Shown one piece after another: positions 1 through 5,904 of a stretch of DNA of 10,375 bases. Position 1 is the first letter of the stretch. Each line of letters opens with the position of its first letter. A program made the position numbers and the translations under genes. The DNA comes from Nanobdellota archaeon (GTDB lineage Archaea > Nanobdellota > Nanobdellia > Woesearchaeales > JAGLGH01): positions 1-10,375 of the forward strand of contig JAGLGH010000168.1 in the NCBI GenBank assembly GCA_023144115.1. Direction: 5' to 3'. A model generated the notes under the pieces. It saw nothing but the letters and a program-made list of their open reading frames with translations. It was not told the origin of the DNA and searched no databases.

Positions 1-382
1 TTTCTTCTGCTTTCTTTTCTTCAGGCTTTGCTGCTGCTTCTTTAGCCTTTTTTGTTTCTTCCTCTGCTTTTTTCTTAGCTTCTTCTGCAGCTTTCTGCTT
101 TTTCTCTATTTTCTCCAAAGCCTTTTTACCAATTCTGGGTTCAAATCTCTCCATGCTCTCTGCAGATCCATAAATAAAAGCTGTCACATCTGCTGTGGGA
201 TAACCATAATCAGTATCAATTTTTTTGACTAAGATGTTATCTGCCTTTGCTTTCATCTGCGAAGCTATAGAATCCCTTACTTTTTCCATTGCAGGAGTAG
301 CTCCTGTAAAGCTAAGTCTTGCTGAAATCTCAATCCTGTCAATAAGCTTATTTTCCTTTTTTTCTAATATCTTTAATTCCAT
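1..382 (-). CDS. rps24e: 30S ribosomal protein S24e, C-terminus beyond the window
   Basis: Small-subunit ribosomal protein shared by archaea and eukaryotes. The N-terminal 90 or so residues match the family: an opening MELKILEKKENKL strand, an SFTGATPAMEKV segment, then NILVKKIDTDYGYPTADVTAF followed by Y-GS and a basic region, the S24e core. The ATG at 382 is preceded by a GGTG Shine-Dalgarno motif. From about residue 98 the protein becomes a Lys/Glu/Ala low-complexity tail with KKAEEE-like repeats. No stop occurs before position 1, so at least 127 residues are encoded; S24e proteins are usually about 100. The tail may be a disordered charged extension, or the gene may continue into something else. 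It lies 30 nt downstream of spt4 on the same strand, the standard archaeal order. Identity is secure; only the extent of the tail is open. Confidence 0.93.
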   Translation of the reverse strand, partial: MELKILEKKENKLIDRIEISARLSFTGATPAMEKVRDSIASQMKAKADNILVKKIDTDYGYPTADVTAFIYGSAESMERFEPRIGKKALEKIEKKQKAAEEAKKKAEEETKKAKEAAAKPEEKKAEE

Positions 383-412
383 TTTAACACCTTGTAAAAT
401 ATACGAGAAGAA

Positions 413-601
413 TTACCTTGTCTTGATCGCGTATTCCCCTTTTTCTTCGAGTCCAACTTTCCTGCCAATCTCTGATTTATTGGCATCCAGGATGCTTATT
501 CTTCCTTGCCAGCTGTTTGCAAATGAGCTTGTTTTGCAGATTGGACATTCGTTTCCTTCAATTAGCCTTTTGCATCTTTTGCATGCTTTTTTCTTTGCCA
601 T
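413..601 (-). CDS. spt4: Transcription elongation factor Spt4 (RNA polymerase subunit E'')
   Basis: A 62-residue zinc-binding elongation factor that pairs with the NGN domain of Spt5 and holds the complex on the RNA polymerase clamp. Two CxxC knuckles are visible (Cys7/Cys10 and Cys19/Cys22). They are followed by the family's SSFANSWQGRISILD strand, an NKSEIGRKVG segment and a terminal KGEYAIKTR. Length is normal for archaeal Spt4. The ATG is 1 nt past the rpo7 stop, and its Shine-Dalgarno (GTGAGGA) lies inside the last codons of rpo7, so the two are very probably translationally coupled. Confident on family and operon position. Confidence 0.95.
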   Translation of the reverse strand: MAKKKACKRCKRLIEGNECPICKTSSFANSWQGRISILDANKSEIGRKVGLEEKGEYAIKTR

Positions 602-602
602 C

Positions 603-1172
603 TTATGTCCTCACTTCGCCTTGGGGGTTTTGGGGAGAGTCTTTTGCCTCTTCAAGCCATTCAATCTTTCCCAGATTTGGCTGCCTCATAGTAAGACCTA
701 ATTTTGGATTGGTCACATCCTTATAAGATAATGCGATTATCCTTGCCCTGCAAAGGTCATTTACTTTCAGCACCTTGTGGCTCTCTTTGCCTGCAAGAGT
801 CTTCTCCTTTGAGAATGAAACAAAGTCATCCATTGTCTGTGATATATGTATCATGCCCTCAATAGGACCCATACTGATGAATGCTCCAAAATCAGCAATA
901 TCCCTTATCTTGCCAAGCACTACTTCCTGCAGTTCAGGCTTGAATGTAAGGAGCCTGAATTTAGCATGGTAATATGAAGCTCCATCACCAGGAATGATTA
1001 TCCCTTCTCTTATCTCATCAACAGATGACACATCAATCACTATGCCCAATTCCTGTGAAATATAACCATCATACTTGTTTTTTATCCTTTGTGTGATTGC
1101 TTCCTCAAGAGGAAGGTCAAACAGATTGGGCGGCACCCTTATATAATCTTTTATTTCTGTTCTGTAGAACAT
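603..1172 (-). CDS. rpo7: DNA-directed RNA polymerase subunit Rpo7 (E', RPB7 homologue)
   Basis: Stalk subunit of archaeal RNA polymerase, which with Rpo4 forms the arm that binds emerging RNA and helps open the promoter. The protein has 189 residues, normal for the family. Residues 1-80 form the N-terminal tip/RNP-like domain (MFYRTEIKDYIRVPP, then GDGASYYHAKFRLLTFKP). Residues 82-165 form an S1/OB domain with the expected EVVLGKIRDIADFGAFISMG and EGMIHISQ signatures. The last 20 or so residues are a variable acidic tail. It is first in rpo7-spt4-rps24e. The start at 1172 has a GAGGG motif about 10 nt upstream, rather far for a Shine-Dalgarno. The 5' region is unusually structured (see the hairpin array). 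The older name is rpoE1. Confidence 0.96.
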   Translation of the reverse strand: MFYRTEIKDYIRVPPNLFDLPLEEAITQRIKNKYDGYISQELGIVIDVSSVDEIREGIIIPGDGASYYHAKFRLLTFKPELQEVVLGKIRDIADFGAFISMGPIEGMIHISQTMDDFVSFSKEKTLAGKESHKVLKVNDLCRARIIALSYKDVTNPKLGLTMRQPNLGKIEWLEEAKDSPQNPQGEVRT

Positions 1173-1190
1173 TTTTTTAAATCCCTCGAT

Positions 1191-1210
1191 TAATATTCAT
1201 GATAATATTA
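1191..1210. repeat. AT-rich inverted repeat next to the rpo7 start
   Basis: TAATATT (1191-1197) and AATATTA (1204-1210) are exact reverse complements around a 6-nt CATGAT loop. The repeat sits 18 nt before the rpo7 ATG and abuts the first triloop hairpin. It could be an extra leader hairpin or an operator-like dyad; AT-richness makes a chance origin possible. Confidence 0.5.
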
Positions 1211-1308
1211 GTTGGAGAGCAAAGCTCTCTAACTTACTTGGAAAACGAAGTTTTCTAAGTTCTTAAGGAACTTCGTTCCTCAAGACTTAATAAGCTATGC
1301 TTATCAAG
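1210..1308. repeat. Tandem array of four triloop hairpins with shared architecture
   Basis: Four hairpins follow each other with starts at 1210, 1236, 1261 and 1286. In plus-strand terms each has an outer 3-4 bp stem, one mismatch, an inner 6-bp stem and a 3-nt loop. H1: outer GTT/AAC, mismatch g-t, inner GAGAGC/GCTCTC, loop AAA. H2: outer CTT/AAG, mismatch g-t, inner GAAAAC/GTTTTC, loop GAA. H3: outer CTT/AAG, mismatch a-c, inner AGGAAC/GTTCCT, loop TTC. H4: outer CTT/AAG, mismatch a-c, inner ATAAGC/GCTTAT, loop TAT. The inner stems differ in sequence but keep full pairing and always close the loop with a C-G pair. The internal position is always G-T or A-C, two geometrically similar wobble pairs. 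Structure is therefore conserved between units while sequence is not. Function is unknown. Leader RNA of rpo7-spt4-rps24e is the simplest reading. Confidence 0.85.
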
Positions 1309-1309
1309 A

Positions 1310-1318
1310 TATATAAAG
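1310..1318 (-). promoter_or_regulatory. Probable TATA box for the rpo7-spt4-rps24e operon
   Basis: Read on the minus strand this is CTTTATATA, containing the archaeal TATA consensus TTTATATA. Transcription about 25 nt downstream would begin near 1287, giving a leader of about 115 nt that holds all four triloop hairpins before rpo7. The site is nearly symmetric (TATATAAAG on the plus strand), so orientation is not certain. A rightward transcript antisense to the PIN gene is the alternative. Confidence 0.5.
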
Positions 1319-1358
1319 GAATAATAAGACCTTTAAAAAGGTTTGGTTTTAATTCATC

Positions 1359-1379
1359 AAAATTTGCTATGCAAATTTT
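1359..1379. terminator. Strong triloop hairpin downstream of the PIN gene
   Basis: A perfect 9-bp stem, AAAATTTGC (1359-1367) with GCAAATTTT (1371-1379), closes on loop TAT. It lies 66 nt beyond the PIN stop on the minus strand. It shares the GC-TAT-GC apex of hairpin H4 and resembles the palindrome at 7299-7325. It could serve as a 3'-end signal for the PIN transcript or be another copy of a dispersed palindrome family. No clear T-run follows, so the terminator label is tentative. Confidence 0.35.
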
Positions 1380-1444
1380 AATTCGTGGTTTTTTATACCC
1401 TATTGTTATATCTTATAGAGGAAGATTTTAAGGTCAAAATTAGA

Positions 1445-1837
1445 TTATTTGAAAAATAAATACTTTTTCTGCCTCATGGAGATTATTCTTACTTTTTTCG
1501 CTTTTAACCTCTTCTGGAGGTCTATGTCCTGGGTTGCTACAATATCTTTTTCAAGGGAGACAATTATGTCATCCACAAGCCTGTCATCGTCTGAAGTATC
1601 AATAATGCTGATTTCGCCATCTCTTATTTTTTGCTCAATCATAAAAAGAACTAATTTGACATCTCTCTTTACTTTTCCTTTCTGTTCCTGAGCAATCTTA
1701 TTGAGTTCACCTATTGATTTATCAAGGATATGCAGCTCATACCTAAAATCTGCCAGCTTCTCTATTTCTGAGTATATATCAACCTTAAACTGGGCAGGTA
1801 TGAGAAGGAAATTTGTGTCTAAGATGATTTTGTTCAT
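1445..1837 (-). CDS. FCF1-like PIN-domain protein, probable rRNA-processing nuclease
   Basis: A 130-residue single PIN domain of the archaeal FCF1-like group (COG1412 type). Eukaryotic Fcf1/Utp24 cleaves pre-rRNA, so a role in rRNA maturation is a reasonable inference. It opens MNKIILDTNFLLIP, giving the first acidic residue Asp7. Other likely metal ligands are Glu44, Asp89/Asp90 and Asp104 in the typical IVATQDIDLQKRLK block. It ends with RIISMRQKKYL, a family hallmark. The ATG at 1837 is preferred over the one at 1885 because the extra 16 residues look non-domain, because 1885 would overlap the lipoprotein gene, and because a TATA box sits about 28 nt before 1837. It is next to rpo7, a common archaeal neighbourhood. 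Confidence 0.87.
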   Translation of the reverse strand: MNKIILDTNFLLIPAQFKVDIYSEIEKLADFRYELHILDKSIGELNKIAQEQKGKVKRDVKLVLFMIEQKIRDGEISIIDTSDDDRLVDDIIVSLEKDIVATQDIDLQKRLKAKKVRIISMRQKKYLFFK

Positions 1838-1859
1838 ATTTATATTAAGAAACATATTT

Positions 1860-1870
1860 GATATAAAAAG
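1860..1870 (-). promoter_or_regulatory. TATA box for the PIN gene
   Basis: On the minus strand this reads CTTTTTATATC, centred about 28 nt before the ATG at 1837. At the usual archaeal spacing, transcription would begin almost at the ATG, giving a leaderless mRNA; there is no Shine-Dalgarno there. The box overlaps the last codons of the upstream lipoprotein gene. Confidence 0.55.
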
Positions 1871-1874
1871 CTTC

Positions 1875-3494
1875 TCATAAGCCATGTTTTTTATATATAA
1901 AACTCAAATATCCTTCCCTTACTGATTGTACACAATCCTCTGTAAAACAGTAGCTGTATTTTTCTTTGGGAGGCCATTTTTTAACCCAGCAATCTCTGCC
2001 GTCGTCTGAGAGCCTGCCGCCTTCCTGTTTGCAGATCTCTGCTGCTTTCGGATATCCTGAACGCATCATATGAGATATGATCTTTTCCCTGCATTCTTTC
2101 TTTTTCTCTTCCACTTCACTTGGTCTTAAGTTGTTCATCTCTTTTATCCGTGATTTCATGTATTCTGTCAGATGTATTGTATCGCAGATATCAAGCGCAT
2201 TGCCCAAATCTGCTACATCATGCATGAGAGCTACCTCAATCTTGCAAGTTGAGACATACCTAAGTTCACCATATGGATCCCATTTGCCAAACACGATATT
2301 CTCGCAAATTCTCCAATTCTTTTCAACCAATGCTGTGCATAATATTCTGCTTGGCTCATGCTTTATCTTATTGCATGTGCCTATGTCTTTTGCGTTTTTG
2401 GCAATAATGTCATTGCATGTCTTCCAAAGAGATTCGTCATCTTTAAATTTATCACATGCTCTTGAGCTGGTCTCAGATGTGAATGCTTTTGCATAGCATT
2501 CTATGTGCTCAATATATGAATCTGGTATGCCTTTGCATATCTTTGTGTCACTCTCTTTTTCTGCGAAAGCTATCATACACCCATATTTTACTAAATCATC
2601 AGGTATGGCATTACAGTCTGACACATGCCCATCCTCAAGCAGCTCAGGCACAGTGAAATAATAACACCAGTCTATATAGGGGCTTCCAAACATCTTAGGG
2701 CATATTGATATATCTTTTTCAATCTTCAGGATACCTATCAGGCATTCATTAGGATCTCCTAAATTCATACAACCTTTATGATCCTGTGCTTTGATTGATG
2801 CAATTGTGTAGCATTGTTTGATGTCCTCCTTGTATCCATATTCATCTGTTATGTTTGCGCAGTATTGCCATTTTCCTGTTGAAGTTGCGTAATTGAAATA
2901 GCAATCATTCTTTTGAGATTTTTTTGGTATCATCTGACAGTATCCTAAATCTCCAGTTATATCTGCCGCTGCCAGATAGCAGTAGCTTTTTGCGATCTCA
3001 CTTGAGAGTTGTTCACAAATTTTTGTGTTTTTGGTCTTCTCGACTATGAATGCGTAGCATGCACCTATCATCTGTGACTGACCCATGCCTCCCATAGTTT
3101 TAATCTGATCGCAGTATGCTGTGTCAAGAGTTATCATCGCTTTGCACATCTTATCCTGCGATGTGGTGTCTTTTGTCATATTGCTCATCAGATCGCATAA
3201 GTCTTTGTCACCTTTTGCTAGGGCTACAGCCATTATGCATCCGTCCCTGAGAGGTCCTTCATCTATGTTTTTTATGCAGATATCAATATCTTTCTTATAT
3301 GCTGCAGATTTAGTAAAACAGGCTATCTTTTCTGCTTCAGAACTCATATCGATACAGTCTGCAGGGTTTTTGATAATCTCTTTTGAGATTTCTCTTGCTC
3401 CTGCTCCGGTGCCTGCACCCATTGGTTCTGTGCAGCCTGAGAGAACTATCACTGATAAGATAATTATTGTTAAAAGGATGATTTTGTGTTTCAT
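1875..3494 (-). CDS. Secreted lipoprotein built of paired-cysteine repeats
   Basis: A 539-residue predicted lipoprotein of unknown function. A hydrophobic signal (residues 5-18) ends in lipobox LSGC, with Cys21 the likely lipid-modified residue, followed by a Gly/Ala linker, so the chain should be anchored outside the membrane. Most of the mature protein is a run of short helical units with a recurring pattern, roughly C-x-x-I ... D-C-Y-x-x-x-A ... D-x-x-x-C, for example SYCYLAAADITGDLGYC and DCYFNYATSTGKWQYC. I count 35 cysteines: the lipobox Cys plus 34, which would allow 17 disulfides. The last 80 or so residues are charged, with Cys-containing blocks around CWVKKWPPK and YCFTEDC. The upstream radical SAM gene ends 23 nt before the start. 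A binding or scaffold role at the cell surface is inference. Confidence 0.85.
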   Translation of the reverse strand: MKHKIILLTIIILSVIVLSGCTEPMGAGTGAGAREISKEIIKNPADCIDMSSEAEKIACFTKSAAYKKDIDICIKNIDEGPLRDGCIMAVALAKGDKDLCDLMSNMTKDTTSQDKMCKAMITLDTAYCDQIKTMGGMGQSQMIGACYAFIVEKTKNTKICEQLSSEIAKSYCYLAAADITGDLGYCQMIPKKSQKNDCYFNYATSTGKWQYCANITDEYGYKEDIKQCYTIASIKAQDHKGCMNLGDPNECLIGILKIEKDISICPKMFGSPYIDWCYYFTVPELLEDGHVSDCNAIPDDLVKYGCMIAFAEKESDTKICKGIPDSYIEHIECYAKAFTSETSSRACDKFKDDESLWKTCNDIIAKNAKDIGTCNKIKHEPSRILCTALVEKNWRICENIVFGKWDPYGELRYVSTCKIEVALMHDVADLGNALDICDTIHLTEYMKSRIKEMNNLRPSEVEEKKKECREKIISHMMRSGYPKAAEICKQEGGRLSDDGRDCWVKKWPPKEKYSYCFTEDCVQSVREGYLSFIYKKHGL

Positions 3495-3515
3495 GATAAA
3501 TGGGTTTCTGCATTT

Positions 3516-3524
3516 GTTTATATT
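3516..3524 (-). promoter_or_regulatory. TATA box for the lipoprotein gene
   Basis: Minus-strand AATATAAAC, centred about 26 nt before the ATG at 3494, overlaps the stop codon of the upstream radical SAM gene. The spacing predicts transcription beginning at or next to the ATG, so a leaderless mRNA independent of read-through. No Shine-Dalgarno is visible before this start. Confidence 0.5.
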
Positions 3525-4987
3525 ATTTTCTGTTCCAATATCTTCATGTAGTATTTTGTAATTATATTTGATTCAATAAATGATGAAAAAGCTTGTTTTG
3601 CTTCAGGATTTTTCAATAAAAATTGTGTCATTCTATTTTTATATTGGATGGATCCATAAAAACGTCCATAAAGTTCTGATTGTAATTTTTGACATTCGTC
3701 TTCAGTTAGATTTTTATGAGAAAAAACTAAATGCGAAGTATCATGATTTTTCAGATTATCATCAGTGATAATATAATTAGAATAATCTTTAGTTCCAACA
3801 AATGGGGTATTTATGCTAATGCGAATACTGTGCAAATTCAAATTATTTATTTGAGGAATAGTCTTTCTGATTGACTCATTACTATCATCAACGAGCCCTA
3901 ACATAAGAAGACCATGATTAAAAATACCAGCTTCCTGAGACATGTTTAGTACTTTGTTTATTTTTTCTAATCTTTGATATTTCCTTTCATATCCGTTTGA
4001 TTCTTTTTGTAATTTGACAGGATTGATAGTTTCAATACCAAACATCAATTGAGTACAACCAGCTTTTTTCATCTTATTAAGCATTTTCTGATTTTGTGCG
4101 GTTGCTATATTGCTCATTGCATACCAATATAATTTTCCTTCTTTATCAAATTCAATTTTTTTCTCACATAATTCATCTAACCACTTTTTATTTGAGGTAA
4201 TATTCAGATCATTGAAAAAAACAATATTTGTTCCATATTTGTCTCTTAAGTGTTCTAATTCATACATAACATTGTCCACAGTGCGATAAATTACATTCCT
4301 ACCCCATTGAGATTCATTTGTGCAGAATGAACAGTTATAGAAACAACCCCTACTTGCAGTAATAGAGGCAAATCCTTTTTGATTCTTCAATGCAGGCAAT
4401 AATAAGGAACCAGGACTTTTATTCTTAGCAAGTTCTTTTGTTCGAAAAGGAAGTGCAAGAGAATCTAGATCTGTGTTTCTTGCCCTTGGAGGATTTTTAT
4501 AAACTTCTCCATCCTGCATATATGATAACCCATTGATATCTTCTAATTTCTTTGTGTGGGAGGTTATGCTTTCAAGCAATTCTTTTATTGTTTGCTCACC
4601 TTCTCCCCTTATTACATAATCAAAACTATCCTCTATTTGCCCCATTACAAAGTGACTGCCACCACCTATTACCAAGACATCCTTTTTCTCTTTTACTTTT
4701 TGGATAATTTTTTGCGCAGTTGGCAACATATAAGTATCTAAACTAAACAACAAGATATCTGGTTCCTCAAAAATAATTTTCTTTACTAATCCCCCAATAC
4801 CAACCCCATTTTTGTAATAGGGAATTGTAACTTTGTGTTTTTTTGATATTGCTGAAACAATATATTGCAATCCACTTGCTTCAACTTCAAAGCCAGAATT
4901 CCCAGATGGATCATAATGAGCATTATCAATATTTCTAGGATAAATTCCTACCAGAGATAGTTTTCTATTCAAATATTTTTTTGACAT
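3518..4987 (-). CDS. B12-binding-type radical SAM protein
   Basis: A 489-residue enzyme of the cobalamin-binding-domain radical SAM class (BchE/methyltransferase-like layout); substrate unknown. Residues about 35-145 form a Rossmann-like B12-type domain with DILLFSLDTY, VLVIGGGSHF and the FDYVIRGEGE motif typical of this class. The DxHxxG histidine motif of B12-ligating domains is not apparent, as in many relatives. The radical SAM core follows, with GCFYNCSFC giving the CxxxCxxC 4Fe-4S ligands Cys215, Cys219 and Cys222. Downstream are barrel segments such as IVFFNDLNIT and CTQLMFGIETINP. The ATG at 4987 is used; an in-frame TTG at 5008 would add 7 residues, and neither has a Shine-Dalgarno. 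By eye the gene is more AT-rich than its neighbours, which could hint at separate acquisition. Confidence 0.88.
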   Translation of the reverse strand: MSKKYLNRKLSLVGIYPRNIDNAHYDPSGNSGFEVEASGLQYIVSAISKKHKVTIPYYKNGVGIGGLVKKIIFEEPDILLFSLDTYMLPTAQKIIQKVKEKKDVLVIGGGSHFVMGQIEDSFDYVIRGEGEQTIKELLESITSHTKKLEDINGLSYMQDGEVYKNPPRARNTDLDSLALPFRTKELAKNKSPGSLLLPALKNQKGFASITASRGCFYNCSFCTNESQWGRNVIYRTVDNVMYELEHLRDKYGTNIVFFNDLNITSNKKWLDELCEKKIEFDKEGKLYWYAMSNIATAQNQKMLNKMKKAGCTQLMFGIETINPVKLQKESNGYERKYQRLEKINKVLNMSQEAGIFNHGLLMLGLVDDSNESIRKTIPQINNLNLHSIRISINTPFVGTKDYSNYIITDDNLKNHDTSHLVFSHKNLTEDECQKLQSELYGRFYGSIQYKNRMTQFLLKNPEAKQAFSSFIESNIITKYYMKILEQKII

Positions 4988-5008
4988 CGAGAAGGTAGTT
5001 ACTTGCAA

Positions 5009-5136
5009 GGAGTTAATATTATTGGCGCACCTGTCTGCCTTAATTAATTAAGATTATCAGCCTTTTTAGATCAGGCATCCAAGCAAGTTTAAAAATCTCA
5101 TAATACAAGAAATAGGGGTGCAATAATTTCTCCATA
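5009..5136. other. Short intergenic region upstream of the radical SAM gene
   Basis: On the minus strand it contains a TATA-like TTTTTAAACTTG near 5083-5094, which would give a leader of roughly 70 nt. Within that leader, GCCT (5078-5081 read on minus) can pair with AGGC (5061-5064) across a 13-nt interval, and a TTAATTAATTAA palindrome lies at 5040-5051. No coding potential was recognised. Confidence 0.35.
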
Positions 5137-5904
5137 CTACTCTTCCAGCATACTCATTGTCTTCATACAATCTCCAATAGGATCAGGGCTTTCGTTTATG
5201 ATAGTAGCATCTATCTTATACTTCAATAGATAAGAGAGCAGTTCTTTGATGTCTTTCTCTTCTGTTATCAAATGCTTTTTCTCGCCCTTTGCAGTCCATT
5301 CAATACCTGAGAAATGCGCATGTATATAGCCTAAGGGCTTGAGCTTTTTCATAACTTCATCATAATCTATCTTGCCTATGTTTCTTGCCTTTAGATGAGC
5401 AAAATCAACACAGATGTGGCAGCCAGTCTCTTTCTTCATCCTTATAAGCTCATCAAGATCGCCAAACTGCGAAGCCTTGCCTGTTGTTTCAGGGGCAAGC
5501 TCTATTTTCCATCTGTTCTTTTTTATTGTTTCATTAAGTTCAATTATGGCTTTCTTTATCAATTGGAAGACTTCTTCCTTGTCTCTTCCCTGATAAAATC
5601 CTGCATGGAAAACAACATACTTTGCTCCCATCTGGTGCCCTCTCTCGCAGCTGTCAATTATTCTTTTCTTTGATGCTGCAATCTTCTCTTTTTCTTTTGA
5701 TGCAAGATTTATGTAATAAGGCGCATGAATGGAAAGCATAAGCCTGCACTTCCTGTTAAGTTCGCCAAGCTTCTCGGCATCTGCCTTTTTCATCCTCACA
5801 CCATATGTGAACTCTACTTCAACTGCGCTAAGACCTAGTTCTGCAATATGCCCAATATTTTCAATAGGGCTTCCGCCAAAACCTGCAGGACCTATCCTGA
5901 TCAT
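5137..5904 (-). CDS. Endonuclease IV-like TIM-barrel protein (AP endonuclease family 2)
   Basis: A 255-residue member of the Nfo/xylose-isomerase-like TIM-barrel family, whose founders cut DNA 5' of abasic sites using three metal ions. Candidate metal ligands fall in the expected order: His60 (SIHAPY), His100 (VVFHAGFY), Glu139 (LAPETTGK), Asp167 and His170 (VDFAH), His195/His197 (IHAHFSG), His211 (GEKKHL) and Glu238 (INESP). The Asp two residues before the late His in E. coli Nfo appears to be Lys here. That GEKKHL form is, from memory, usual in the archaeal branch, so activity is plausible but not proven. Its ATG overlaps the antiporter stop (ATGA), so it is translated from the same mRNA. 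A sugar isomerase/epimerase of the same fold is the alternative. Confidence 0.85.
   Translation of the reverse strand: MIRIGPAGFGGSPIENIGHIAELGLSAVEVEFTYGVRMKKADAEKLGELNRKCRLMLSIHAPYYINLASKEKEKIAASKKRIIDSCERGHQMGAKYVVFHAGFYQGRDKEEVFQLIKKAIIELNETIKKNRWKIELAPETTGKASQFGDLDELIRMKKETGCHICVDFAHLKARNIGKIDYDEVMKKLKPLGYIHAHFSGIEWTAKGEKKHLITEEKDIKELLSYLLKYKIDATIINESPDPIGDCMKTMSMLEE

Larger units (their letters stand above)
1173..1444. other. Intergenic region between the PIN gene and rpo7, packed with palindromes
   Basis: This 272-nt gene-free stretch has no convincing ORF. Nearly all of 1191-1308 can be folded into consecutive hairpins. From left: an AT palindrome (TAATATT 1191-1197 with AATATTA 1204-1210), four 25-nt-pitch triloop hairpins (1210-1308), a TATA-like site (1310-1318), a short palindrome (ACCTTT 1329-1334 with AAAGGT 1337-1342), and a strong triloop hairpin (1359-1379) flanked by direct TTTTAATTC copies. 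A second minus-strand TATA-like motif (GGTATAAAAAACC) lies at 1386-1398. The region would hold both the PIN 3' end and the rpo7 leader. Confidence 0.7.

Noticed and set aside
225..972. Plus-strand frames opposite spt4, rpo7 and rps24e
   Set aside because: The minus-strand genes match conserved families over their full lengths, so the opposing frames are coincidental.
1210..1308. CRISPR array
   Set aside because: The pitch is regular, but the units have no constant repeat sequence; each is a complete palindrome, there are no unique spacers, and no cas genes are nearby.
1838..1885. Upstream ATG for the PIN gene at 1885
   Set aside because: It would add 16 residues outside the PIN domain, overlap the lipoprotein gene and place the start upstream of the TATA box at 1860-1870.
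4988..5008. TTG start at 5008 for the radical SAM gene
   Set aside because: It has no Shine-Dalgarno and adds only 7 residues; the ATG at 4987 gives a sensible N-terminus. It is not fully excluded.
5009..5136. tRNA or small RNA gene
   Set aside because: I could not form a cloverleaf or find T-loop or anticodon-arm signatures; only a short GCCT/AGGC pairing is present.
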